This document shows positions 17,572 through 26,412 of a stretch of DNA of 64,000 nt, one piece after another. The stretch covers positions 4,498,721-4,562,720 of the forward strand of contig NZ_AP018178.1 in the NCBI RefSeq assembly GCF_002368195.1, in the 5' to 3' direction. The stretch is from Calothrix sp. NIES-2100 (GTDB lineage: Bacteria; Cyanobacteriota; Cyanobacteriia; Cyanobacteriales; Nostocaceae). A program made the translations under genes and the position numbers. The notes under the pieces are model-generated. The model worked only from the letters and a program-made list of their open reading frames with translations, was not told the origin of the DNA and ran no database searches. Numbering within the stretch: the stretch's first letter is position 1; each line of letters opens with the position of its first letter.

Positions 17572-19041
17572 GAGGATGAAGAGGTAGGGCGTTTCGTAGT
17601 AGAGTTATTGTCTCTCACAACGACAACTCAAAAACTACAAGCAGCCCATGCCAGATATTTTATCACTCCTGCAATGCCTACTACCGCAGATCAACGCGAC
17701 AACGATGCGGCAATTTAACCAAATAATCCTGGCGATGTTAGCGATGAGCAAAAAATAGAGTCTGGTCCATATCTTGTAATTACTTCTCCAACTACTGCCA
17801 AGGAATTAGAGGTTACTAATTTAATTAAGTTTCCTGCTGCTAAAAATATTCATTTCTGGAAATCTTCGGAACTCACTATTAAGATTGGTGCAAGAAATCC
17901 AACTGAAAAAATGCCTCATACCTTGTTTGCTCAAGCGAAATTTATCACCCCTGATGGTCAGGATGTGTATATTGCTATCGGCACAATTAGCATAAAATCA
18001 ATGAAAGAACACGACCTCAAGCCGGGAATGTCAATCAAGCAAGGTAAGGTTGAATTTCATTTCGGTATTAGTGATGGGATGGTTGATGCTTTAAAACAGC
18101 AAACTAGGGAATATGTTGAGTCAATTAGACAAGAAACACTGTCAGCAGAAAGATTACAACTTGCAGCAGCTATTCACGATGTCAGTCATACTGAATCAAG
18201 TCAAAATTATCTGGGACTCAAAAGAGCAGGTGTGGCGTTTGCTATTTTTTCAGATGAAGTTATAGGTCAACTCCAGCAGTTACAGTTTACCCAGATGAGG
18301 GTCATCGGGACTCAATTTAATGAGTATGCTCTGAAAAATTTTCAGAGTGAAAAAGTGGCGATTAAATTTGAGGATAGCGTGCATCCTCGTGACTCAACTA
18401 AAACTGCTCGTTGGGTAATTTTAGAGGGTAAAAAGCTCGGTACACTGGATGCTCGTTCTCCTCATTTACTAGCCGGATGTGAGGCAATTGCAGCTATTAC
18501 TTCTGCTCCCAGTACGAGCTTTATTGTTACCAGTTTGAAAAATCCTGACCATAAATTGCAAATTGATAGCGTTAATCAATATGCTTTTGCAACTCGTCAA
18601 TGGCTGGGTGAGCAAGTAAATATTACTTTGGATGTGCGTCAAACTCAAGAGCGTAAAACACCAACTGTTGTTGCTTATCTTGATAATCAAATATTGGGAG
18701 TAGTAAATAAGCAGTCAGTCAATTTTTTACAAGGGAGACTGGCTGCTATGGGTAGAAAACTTCAAGGATTTAGTTTTGTAGGTATTTATTGTCGGACTGT
18801 GGAAGCACTGACAGCAACAACCTTTGAATTTGAACATATTGTACCGCGTTCGGCAGGAGGGGAAACAGTTTGGGAAAATCTCTGTTTAGCTTGTCCGAAC
18901 TGCAATCGTTACAAAGCCGACCGTCAAAATATTATCGACCCAGTTACAGAGCAGGTAGTTCCTTTGTTTCATCCCCAACTTCAGCTATGGAAAGAACATT
19001 TTTCTTGGAATGAGGATGCGAGCATGATGATTGTAAAATGA
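17572..19041 (+). pseudogene. plasmid-type protein fused to HNH endonuclease domain, interrupted
   Basis: Translated text continues upstream of the first good ATG (17911). From 17572 it reads EDEEVGRFVVELLSLTTTTQ..., is broken by TAA at 17716, and resumes ...GPYLVITSPTTAKELEVTNL into the 376-residue ORF. The main part (~residues 1-300 of the ORF) is a beta-rich domain I do not recognise. The C-terminus is an HNH half: EFEHIVPRSAGGETVWENLC and LACPNCNRYKADR, with H-E-H, N and CxxC. The first CxxC knuckle of the HNH family is absent, and the usual extension after the HNH core is cut off at 19041. It looks like a deletion-fused, nonsense-bearing relic; the 17911-19041 portion could still be translated. 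Confidence 0.5.
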
Positions 19042-19438
19042 TTGGCTCCCACACCTCTATTGGTACTGCTGTTGGGTCTCCATAAGAGCCAATTCTCACC
19101 GGATCGCGATATCGTTTTAACACTTCTATTTCATTTGTACCCAGTTTTGGGTAAGTTCCGGTTTTATACTTGCGGTAAATATTGTTGATAGGCAACAGAT
19201 TAACGTAGCAGCTACCGCTTTGACTTAATTTCAAGGGACAGTTCCCACAAATACCTTGGTCTAAACCGTTTTTTGCTGCTGACGTGGGCACAAATTCTTG
19301 CTGCAAAATCCAAGATTGAATCAATCTTCCAGTTTTGCGATTGGATGTAGGGTAAACAAATCCGGTCAAAATCAGGGCTATCTCAGAACCGTCCAATAGA
19401 GAAGCTCCTGACCAAACAATATAGCTGTTCTGTAGCAT
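18944..19438 (-). pseudogene. phage/plasmid-type protein, C-terminus lost
   Basis: ATG at 19438, 164 codons. The N-terminal ~130 residues are convincing: NRKTGRLIQSWILQQEFVPT, then GICGNCPLKL....SCYVNL, then DPVRIGSYGDPTAVPIEVWEP. This cysteine-containing family of unknown function is found in phages and plasmids; its members continue well beyond the EVWEP block. Here the last ~35 codons after EPII run antisense through the end of the HNH gene and are unrelated. The two truncated genes meet tail to tail near 19,030-19,045, which marks a recombination junction. Confidence 0.5.
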
Positions 19439-19567
19439 ATTGATAACAGCAGATAGTTGAATATTGATGAGTTGGCAAGTTATGAAGCGAGTAATCTAGT
19501 AGACAAATAGCCACAGCTATCTAGTTATTAAAAGCGTTGAATTGATGAGATAAATTGCTTTTAATAA

Positions 19568-19601
19568 AAAGCCTCCGGTAGGGAATCATACTGGAGGCTT
19601 T
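19568..19601 (-). terminator. rho-independent-type terminator
   Basis: Perfect 9-bp inverted repeat (AAAGCCTCC / GGAGGCTTT) with a 16-base loop. Read on the minus strand, the stem runs into TTTTTATTAA. It lies just 3' of the minus-strand gene at 19629-20018. Confidence 0.7.
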
Positions 19602-19628
19602 GAAAATTGCTACTATGAGTTTTTGGGA

Positions 19629-20018
19629 TTAGTAGTGAGTGCTATCTTCAATCGTCTCTGATTGGTAATGCATATGATTGCGCTCGGCGTATTCTTGTCT
19701 ACGTTGCCAAGATATTTGATTTTGAACTATCAAATCTTCAAGGCTTTTACCAAACTTGCGATTTGCATATTCAAGAAGTTGTTCTAGAGTGTATCGCTTT
19801 TCTTCAACATTACCAAAATCACTGGTAAAGCGTTCTTTAAATTCATCCCAATCAAAAGTGTCTTTGAGCGTTCGTTTGGCAACAAGTCCACAAAGAGAAC
19901 GGATAGAATAGTAAACTTTTGAGTAGACACGCTCCGAGTAGTTGCTCACGGCATACTCACCTAATATTGAACCATCTATCGGTTGAAGAGTAGGGGTAGA
20001 AGATTTGCGTGACGGCAT
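19629..20018 (-). CDS. small helical protein of unknown function
   Basis: 129 residues from ATG 20018 (MPSRKSSTPTLQPIDGSILG); a TTG ten codons earlier is less likely. Mid-protein text ERVYSKVYYSIRSLCGLVAK and the acidic-basic FDWDEFKERFTSDFGNVEEK suggest a compact helical cytoplasmic protein, and the last 30 residues are polar. I do not recognise the family. It is followed by a clear terminator, which supports it being an expressed gene. The neighbour upstream (20176-20421) is co-oriented. Confidence 0.5.
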   Translation of the reverse strand: MPSRKSSTPTLQPIDGSILGEYAVSNYSERVYSKVYYSIRSLCGLVAKRTLKDTFDWDEFKERFTSDFGNVEEKRYTLEQLLEYANRKFGKSLEDLIVQNQISWQRRQEYAERNHMHYQSETIEDSTHY

Positions 20019-20175
20019 ATACAATATTTCGTAAACTTCATTAACCAAATGGCGTAAGCCAACGAATTAAGAGAAGTAGCAAGTCGAAAGTCAGAACTAT
20101 TTTGAAAATTCTGAATTTCGACTTACTAAATTCAACTTAATATTGTGTTAAATTTCAGCCCATCATTGGAACAGA

Positions 20176-20421
20176 TTACCACCAAGCTGAATCATCGCAG
20201 TCAGCCATGAAATCTTTTCTTTCGCTGCACATCTGATACTCAGCTTCTAGCTGTTGTAAGTCTGCATCAAGTGCGAGATTTTTCACCGCCAGCATTATTT
20301 CTTTTAGATGAGTTTCTTCACTTATACCCGTATAATAAAACTTGATGAATTTGTCTGCTTTACCCATAAATTTTTCGAGATGGGTAACAAATGTTTGTTC
20401 AAAATCTATTGCCTGAATCAT
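20176..20421 (-). CDS. small acidic protein of unknown function
   Basis: 81 residues if started at the internal ATG at 20421 (MIQAIDFEQTFVTHLEKFMG). The longer frame to 20526 adds 35 hydrophobic, phenylalanine-rich residues that look like read-through of AT-rich DNA. The protein is helical and acidic, ending MADCDDSAWW. No domain is recognised. The shared direction with the 19629-20018 gene suggests an operon, with a 157-base gap. Confidence 0.4.
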   Translation of the reverse strand: MIQAIDFEQTFVTHLEKFMGKADKFIKFYYTGISEETHLKEIMLAVKNLALDADLQQLEAEYQMCSERKDFMADCDDSAWW

Positions 20422-21126
20422 AGTTAATTGCTTCTGAATACCTTCAGTTACCTTCAGGCGTAAGCCAAAAAAGAAAAAGCAAGAAGTATAAATCATCAAA
20501 CTATATTGGTTAGTTTTGTTATGCAATATTATTGAATTATTTCCGAAATAATTTGAATATTAGATAATAAAATAAATACTATCTTTGATGACAGAGCGTA
20601 TGTAAGAATCAAGAATTGAAGAAAGAATACGAAACGCTCAATAAATCTGTCTACCTTGACAGATTGAGGTAGTGTGAATAGTGCCAGAAAGCAATACAGC
20701 ATATGCACAGGCTTGTCGAAAAGTTTCCTGAAGCGTTGATGTCGCTAATTGTCCACATAGTTAAAAACGCCCCCGAAACTTCTTTTAGCTTGATTATTTA
20801 TTATCCCACCAATATGCTTAGGGCGGCCGCATCATGTCAATAAGTAAAGTCTATTCTCAATAGAGTTAAAAATAATGTCATTAACTCTTGCTTATTGCGA
20901 ATAACTTAGGCGTTGGCGTAGCCCGCCGCAGGCATCGCTTTGGGGCTTTAAAAATAATCAAACGCGAAATCCTGATTTTTTCGTTGGTTCTTAACCTTCG
21001 TTGTGATCAAGAGTAATTTAGATGCGTTTGCCCTACCAATATGGTCTGTTTATTTCCGCCTACCTGTACTAATACAAGTCCAGTCCGGCTCTTTCTACTC
21101 AAAGGAACCACCAAAAAACTGTTAAA
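20422..21126. other. gap with one GC-rich dispersed repeat
   Basis: About 700 bases with no supported gene. The region is AT-rich except for a GC-rich palindromic piece at 20908-20940 containing GGCGTAGCCCGCCGCAGGC. This resembles the small dispersed repeats of Nostoc genomes and is of the same general style as the repeat at 33190-33270. Nothing else could be assigned. Confidence 0.5.
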
Positions 21127-21480
21127 TTACTCGAATCTTTTCATGTAGTATTTGCAGTCACTCTGTATCGATATTGCGGTTGCCATCAACCCTACATTAT
21201 CAACTAAATAATATTGCTGTCCCCAAACACAGTGTAAAATTTCTACTGAATCTATGTTCTGTAAGTATGAAGGGTTTGTGGTTGCATAAATCGCTGATAA
21301 TAAATCATGACCATCCTTGCCAATAATCAGTGCTAATTACTGCTGTTCAGTTTTCTTTTCGGGTAGACGGAATTGCTCGAATCTGACTACAGATTGCTCA
21401 AACCAGTCGAGACTGACTTGAAGTAATAGCCATCCAGGGGAAATCATTGCCAAATTATTCAAGGTGTGAAGTTTAATTTT
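21127..21480 (-). pseudogene. IS1182-like transposase fossil
   Basis: Minus-strand translation gives LNNLAMISPGWLLLQVSLDW and FEQFRLPEKKTEQQ, then an in-frame TAA, then LALIIGKDGHDLLSAIYATT, IDSVEILHCVWGQQYYLVD. This is the recognisable middle of IS1182-type transposases (LNNLA..aP.WL, yRLP..., G.DG..LL.A.......L..ipaVe.LR.vW.QQYY). The DDE catalytic parts are lost on both sides. It is a decayed insertion-sequence remnant with at least one nonsense codon; no terminal repeats are visible. Confidence 0.6.
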
Positions 21481-21694
21481 TGTCTTGAGATGGATATTTT
21501 TTATAAAGCTTTTGTTTAAAATCCTAGAACACCGATTCACTAATAAAATACGAGACTGAAAACCCTGTTTTAACGTCTCCTACAACGAAATATTCCTTTT
21601 ACAACTCATGAAACCTGGTTTTTTCGTCATGATTCCGAATACTGAATCGGTGTTCTCGAATTCAGAATCTAAGATCATTTGATTTGGAGGAGTT

Positions 21695-22729
21695 TTGATA
21701 AATAATATTCGCAATCGCTTTAGGGGGTTTAAGCGCAAAAGGGTTGAACCATCACAACTCAAACAGTTGGTACATGAATTATTGGAAGAGTCTAGTCTCG
21801 ATGCAACATATTTGATTTTGATTATTGGCTCATGTGCGTTAGCGAAGCTCCTCTGAAAGAGGCTCGCTACATTTGGTCTACTTGCCAATAGCACTGCTGT
21901 AATTATCGGCGCAATGATTATCGCACCTCTAATGTTGCCAATTCGAGGTTTAGCCTTTGGTGCATTAATTGGAAATATCAACCTATTTCGTAAAGGCGTA
22001 ATAGCAGTATTCTTAGGCACATTACTAGCACTTTTAATTTCTTGCAGTATAGGTTGGATCGTTAATCTACCTAGTTTCGGCAGTGAAGTGCTATCTCGCT
22101 CCAAACCTAATCTGCTTGATTTGGGTATTGCGATCGCAGCAGGTTTTATCAGTGGCTACGCTAAGGTTAATTCAAAAATCTCTGCTAGTGTGGCAGGGAC
22201 AGCAATAGCTGTTGCCCTTATGCCCCCAATTTGTGTCATCGGTTTAGGTCTAGCAAAATTTAACTTGTCACTCAGCTTAGGAGCGAGTTTGCTCTACCTG
22301 ACGAACCTTTTGGGTATTAGCCTTGCTTGTATGCTGACATTTTTATTCACTGGCTATTCTCCTGTCGATCGCGCCCAAAAAGCGCTGCTATGGGCATTAG
22401 CATTAACAGGCGCTTTACTGATACCTTTAACTGTCAGCTTTACCCGATTAGTTAGACAAGCAGAACTCGAAACCCATTTGAGAAAAGCACTGCTGAACCG
22501 AACTGTAACTTTTCAGCGTTTGGAACTACTGAAAACTGATACTAATTGGCTGAGTAATCCGCCTCAAGTTCGCTTGAGCGTTAGCGCACAATCACCTGTA
22601 ACATCAAAGCAAGTAAGTCTTTTAGAAGCGTTTCTTGAAAAAGAAACTGGGCAACGTTTTTCCCTAATTTTTGAAGTTAGTCAGGTGAAAGAAGTCAGAG
22701 GAGAAAAATCAGATTATCCTCACAAATAA
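21695..22729 (+). pseudogene. DUF389 membrane protein gene split by a small repeat
   Basis: Coding text starts at TTG 21695, with GGAGG four bases before it: INNIRNRFRGFKRKRVEPSQ..LVHELLEESSLDATYLILIIGSC. It then enters a 32-base palindromic repeat (21836-21867) bearing an in-frame TGA at 21854. It resumes in the same frame with ATFGLLANSTAVIIGAMIIA and PLMLPIRGLAFGALIGN. The two halves join exactly as DUF389 (TIGR00341-type) proteins do (S..dA.YliL..gSc.iA..GLL.nS.AVIIGAM.iAPLM). From ATG 21914 a 271-residue remainder stays open, but it lacks the first helix. Role unknown; the family is polytopic inner-membrane. A full paralogue lies at 24272. Confidence 0.75.
21836..21867. repeat. small dispersed palindromic repeat, copy 1
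   Basis: 32 bases starting GCGTTAGCGAAGCTCCTCT and ending AGAGGCTCGC. The near-identical copy at 46597-46628 differs at three positions (29/32 identical), two of them a compensatory C-G to T-A swap in the stem. It interrupts a DUF389 reading frame and adds a TGA. Confidence 0.8.
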
Positions 22730-22862
22730 AATAGATATCAACCGAATTTAAAGATGGCGTTCGCAACCTATTCAGAATTAACTTTTAATCTCAAAAATTG
22801 CCCAGTAATTAGCTTGTAAAACTCCACCGATATATTAGCCTATATTAAAGACACATCACTAT

Positions 22863-23777
22863 TTATTTAGCCTTTTGGTTTCTGATAGGAGTACGAACAA
22901 TATATTGACTAGCAGATGAATTAATAGCAAGTGGTTCGATTTTTCCTTGGGAAACTAAAGTTTGATAAATTAAAGCTGTAATCTCTCCGCGCGTGGCAGG
23001 TTTCCTTGGATTAAGAACTTTGGTATTTGGATAATTCACCACTATATTTCTTTCAGTTGCTGCTGCTACATCTCCAACTGCATATTGCGGAATCTTCTTG
23101 GCATCTGCGTAAGTGTTAGTAATAATAAATGATGCAGGACGATTAAGATTTAGAGCATCAGTTGGTACAGCCTGGGCTTTTGGTATTAATAACGGTTGCA
23201 TCAAAGTAGTAAATCCAAGGGGCATGAAAATACGTCTTTTTACAGCTTTTTGTGTGGTTTGTTCAGGAACTACTCTCTGCTCGACTGTGCGGACAGTAAC
23301 TGCTGATGCACTAGTAGTTAAATTCAACCCTTTGTTTAAGGCAACTATAGCCTCCACCTTAGAAACCGGTTGATTGGGACGAAAATAACCACCAGCATAA
23401 CCCGACATAAAACCTTGTTGATATGCTTCTTCAATGGGACGAGTAGCCCAATAGTTAGTAGGAACATCTTTATATACAGCACCACTTTCTATTTGACGAA
23501 TTGCTGGTTGGTCAAAAGCTTTACGAATGATTGCTGCAAACTCATCTCGGTCTACTCGTTGTTCTGGTCTAAATGTACCATCAGGATATCCAGTTACAAT
23601 GTTTCTTGCAGCCAAACCCTGAATAAATGGCTCTGCCCAATAACTAGATTTAACATCGCTAAAAGTAGTTACATATGAGGATTGAGCATAGGTATCTAAT
23701 GCTCCAACTGCAAGTACTATTAAATTTAAAGATAGTAAAGATACACCTGCTGACACTACCTTCGTTAACTGCATCAC
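22863..23777 (-). CDS. exported S-layer-homology (SLH) domain protein
   Basis: 304 residues with signal peptide (VVSAGVSLLSLNLIVLAVGA...TYAQ). Three SLH repeats follow: ~40-80 (FSDVKSSYWAEPFIQGLAAR, YPDGTFRPEQRVDRDEFA), ~100-145 (YKDVPTNYWATRPIEEAYQQ, YAGGYFRPNQPVSKVEA), and ~225-275 (YADAKKIPQYAVGDVAAATE, NVVNYPNTKVLNPRKPATRGE). SLH domains bind peptidoglycan-linked polymers at the cell surface. No porin barrel is fused, so this is a stand-alone wall-anchoring protein of a kind abundant in cyanobacteria. It is convergent with the broken DUF389 gene and divergent from the membrane operon. Specific partner unknown. Confidence 0.85.
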   Translation of the reverse strand: MMQLTKVVSAGVSLLSLNLIVLAVGALDTYAQSSYVTTFSDVKSSYWAEPFIQGLAARNIVTGYPDGTFRPEQRVDRDEFAAIIRKAFDQPAIRQIESGAVYKDVPTNYWATRPIEEAYQQGFMSGYAGGYFRPNQPVSKVEAIVALNKGLNLTTSASAVTVRTVEQRVVPEQTTQKAVKRRIFMPLGFTTLMQPLLIPKAQAVPTDALNLNRPASFIITNTYADAKKIPQYAVGDVAAATERNIVVNYPNTKVLNPRKPATRGEITALIYQTLVSQGKIEPLAINSSASQYIVRTPIRNQKAK

Positions 23778-24271
23778 GATCTATGCCCCCTTTTTTTTTA
23801 AAAATTTATTCTTCTAATGCTTCAATATTATTATTAAATAGTGCAGATTTCGGGGAGATTTCGGGGAGAAATTTCATATACATATTAAAATACTACTATA
23901 GGCTGATTCTGCTTATTCATCAAGAGATATTTAATGAATTAAGCAATACCAAAAAAATTAAGTGTTTGAATTTGTGTTTGAATAATAACTTATAACAAAC
24001 TCAAATTTTTCAATATAGAGAATAAAAATTAAACACTGGGGTAAGAAAGGAAAAAATATAGCTGATTCCTTCACGTTTGTTCCACTATTTAGATTTAATG
24101 TAAAACTAAAACGATAATGGGATGAAATTTTTTGTTATACCAATTTTCCCAAACGAAGCGATAAATCAAAACAATGTTGATTGAGTATGAGATACATTTT
24201 TTGAAAAATATTTCTTTGGGTAGTAGAGTTATCGCCTTAAAAAGCAACATGGTTAGCTGTAGGAGGGTAAA
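23778..24271. other. divergent intergenic region
   Basis: Nearly 500 AT-rich bases between the SLH gene (minus) and the membrane operon (plus). A tandem duplication of the 11-mer GATTTCGGGGA lies at about 23845-23866, upstream of the SLH gene. A strong ribosome site (AGGAGGG) precedes the 24272 start. No gene or RNA was recognised. Confidence 0.5.
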
Positions 24272-25555
24272 ATGCGTCAACTCATTATCCAAGTACCACG
24301 GGGAAATGGAAAAGCAGTTATTGATATTGCCAAATCTCATAACGGCACAAATGTGGCACGATTTGAAGGAAATGCAGAAGAACCCATTGATGTGGTGATT
24401 GTTCACGTTTCTAATCGAGAAGTTGGGAAAGTTCTAGAGGAATTGCAAGACTTGCCCAAAGTACACATCACGCTCATACCAACTGGTGCGATCGCTTTGC
24501 AACCACCTGCATCGGAAGCAGCCCAGCAAGTTGTGGATGTGGAAGAACGCAGTCCGATTGAGATTTTTCTTTCTGGTTTGCAAAGTGTTGGCTCTTGGCG
24601 AGGTTTTCTTAGTTATGCATCGCTTGCAGGCTTTGTGGTCTGGATTGGCTTGTATACTAATACAACTTACTTATTAGTGGCGGCAATGCTGATTGCTCCG
24701 TTTGCAGGCCCGGCGATGAATACAGCGATCGCAACTGCATGGGGCGATCGCAAACTCTTAGGGCGGAGTATTTTACGATATTTTTCTGCTTTATCAGTCA
24801 CAATTGCCACCACTTGCCTACTTAGCCTAATCTTAAGGCAAGAAATTCCTACTAGTTTAATGTTAGACAGTAGCCAGATTTCGGCAGTGGCAGTGATTTT
24901 ACCATTGGCAGCCGGAGCAGCAGGGGCGCTCACCTTGGTTCAGTCAGAACGGAGTAGTTTAGTCTCTGGGGCAGCAACCGGAATGTTAGTTGCCGCTTCC
25001 TTAGCTCCACCTGCGGGAATTGTGGGTATGGCAAGTGCAATTGGTCGGTGGGATATGGCAATTTCGGGACTGTTCTTACTGTTTTTGCAACTATGTGGCA
25101 TCAACTTTTCAGCAGCCCTCTTGTTCCGAATTTATGGGCTGTCTCCTCAAGCAACTCGCTATCAGCGTGGTAAAAAACGGGTATTTACTATTGCCTTGGC
25201 GATCACTGTTATCGCATTGGCTCTTTTACTAACTTGGCAGTTCTCCAATTCTCCCAATCTCCAACGCTCTAGCCTTGCCCAACGTGCTAACGCCCAAGTC
25301 CAGAAAACTGTAGAGCAAGTTGGTTTAGCAAAATTGGTCGAGTCGAATGTGCGCTTCACACGATCCAACATTACAGGTCAGGATACCCTGCTATCTGTTG
25401 TTTATGTGCAGCGTCAACCGGGGGTTACAGCGTCTAATGAAGAAATAGGCTCTAGCCTCACCCAATCAATTCAAGCTCAATTATTGAAACAGGATTTAAA
25501 TGTCACACCTTTAGTTGATGTCAACGTGCTAGAACCACCTGCGAGTAAACAATAA
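24272..25555 (+). CDS. DUF389 polytopic membrane protein
   Basis: 427 residues, first gene of a five-gene membrane operon. Strong Shine-Dalgarno (TAGGAGGG) before ATG 24272. A ~95-residue cytoplasmic N-terminal domain (MRQLIIQVPRGNGKAVIDIA, VHVSNREVGKVLEELQDL) is typical of the long DUF389 form. It is followed by six or more helices, including the signature YLLVAAMLIAPFAGPAMNTA, GAAGALTLVQSERSSLVSGA and LAPPAGIVGMA. A ~100-residue C-terminal soluble domain follows (YVQRQPGVTASNEE). Biochemical function is not established for the family. It is a paralogue of the broken 21695 gene but retains the N-terminal domain. Confidence 0.8.
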   Translation: MRQLIIQVPRGNGKAVIDIAKSHNGTNVARFEGNAEEPIDVVIVHVSNREVGKVLEELQDLPKVHITLIPTGAIALQPPASEAAQQVVDVEERSPIEIFLSGLQSVGSWRGFLSYASLAGFVVWIGLYTNTTYLLVAAMLIAPFAGPAMNTAIATAWGDRKLLGRSILRYFSALSVTIATTCLLSLILRQEIPTSLMLDSSQISAVAVILPLAAGAAGALTLVQSERSSLVSGAATGMLVAASLAPPAGIVGMASAIGRWDMAISGLFLLFLQLCGINFSAALLFRIYGLSPQATRYQRGKKRVFTIALAITVIALALLLTWQFSNSPNLQRSSLAQRANAQVQKTVEQVGLAKLVESNVRFTRSNITGQDTLLSVVYVQRQPGVTASNEEIGSSLTQSIQAQLLKQDLNVTPLVDVNVLEPPASKQ

Positions 25556-25563
25556 GCCCATTT

Positions 25564-26379
25564 ATGAGTAGTCTGAAGCTTTCCCAAAAGCAAGCCCTAG
25601 AAAAAGAACGCGGCGAAGTCTTGCAACAGTTGGAAGATTGGCTAGAAATTCCAATGCTGGTGCTGGGTTTTGTATGGCTGGCACTATTCATCATCGAGAT
25701 AGTCTGGGGGTTAAACCCTTTCCTGGAAGCCGTTAGCATCACTATTTGGATTATTTTTATCTTAGATTTTCTCCTGAAAGTAGCGATCGCTCCTCATAAA
25801 ATTTTTTATATCAAAAACAACTGGCTAACAGCTATTTCTCTAATGTTGCCAGCACTGCGTAGTTTTCGGATTATACGAGTTATACGGATACTACGAACAA
25901 CCAGGGTTGTACGAGGGCTACAACTGTTGCGAGTCATGACTCGTGCTAACCGAGGAATGCGGGTTTTAGGAGCAAGTATTAGCCGTCGAGGGTTTGGTTA
26001 TGTTGTGGCATTAACTGCGATCGTGACTGTAATAGGAGCAGCAGGGATGTATGCCTTTGAAAACGAAGTTCCTGGGGAATCAGGGCTGCACGATTACAGC
26101 ACTGCTTTCTGGTGGACAGCAATGCTCATGACAACGATGGGTTCTGACTATTCGCCCAAAACGCCCGAAGGACGGGTGCTTTGTTTTTTCTTAGCGTTAT
26201 ATGCGTTTGCCGTGTTTGGCTATGTCACTGCAACTTTAGCGACGTTTTTTATTGGCCGTGATGCCGATGATGATGAAGCCGAGTTAGCTGGAGCGAAATC
26301 TATTCAAATGCTTCAGAGTGAAATCGCAGCGTTGCGAGGGGAAATTCAAGAATTATTGCATCAAAATTCACAGCGTTGA
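25564..26379 (+). CDS. voltage-sensor-type ion channel with unusual selectivity filter
   Basis: 271 residues with the six-helix plan of tetrameric cation channels. S1-S3 cover ~30-80. S4 carries regularly spaced arginines (RSFRIIRVIRILRTTRVVRG). S5 is GYVVALTAIVTVIGAAGMYA, the pore helix STAFWWTAMLMTTMG, and S6 VLCFFLALYAFAVFGYVTAT. The C-terminal tail is a coiled coil (KSIQMLQSEIAALRGEIQEL). The filter is T190-T-M-G-S-D-Y-S-P, not TVGYGD, so potassium selectivity cannot be assumed. It sits 8 bases after the DUF389 gene and 33 before MscS, which suggests a role in osmotic or ionic stress. Confidence 0.82.
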   Translation: MSSLKLSQKQALEKERGEVLQQLEDWLEIPMLVLGFVWLALFIIEIVWGLNPFLEAVSITIWIIFILDFLLKVAIAPHKIFYIKNNWLTAISLMLPALRSFRIIRVIRILRTTRVVRGLQLLRVMTRANRGMRVLGASISRRGFGYVVALTAIVTVIGAAGMYAFENEVPGESGLHDYSTAFWWTAMLMTTMGSDYSPKTPEGRVLCFFLALYAFAVFGYVTATLATFFIGRDADDDEAELAGAKSIQMLQSEIAALRGEIQELLHQNSQR

Positions 26380-26412
26380 AGTTAGCAAATATTAATTAAT
26401 TGAGGAAAGTTT

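Noticed and set aside
24272..25555. Magnesium or other specific transporter assignment
   Set aside because: DUF389 has no established substrate; sequence gives only topology.
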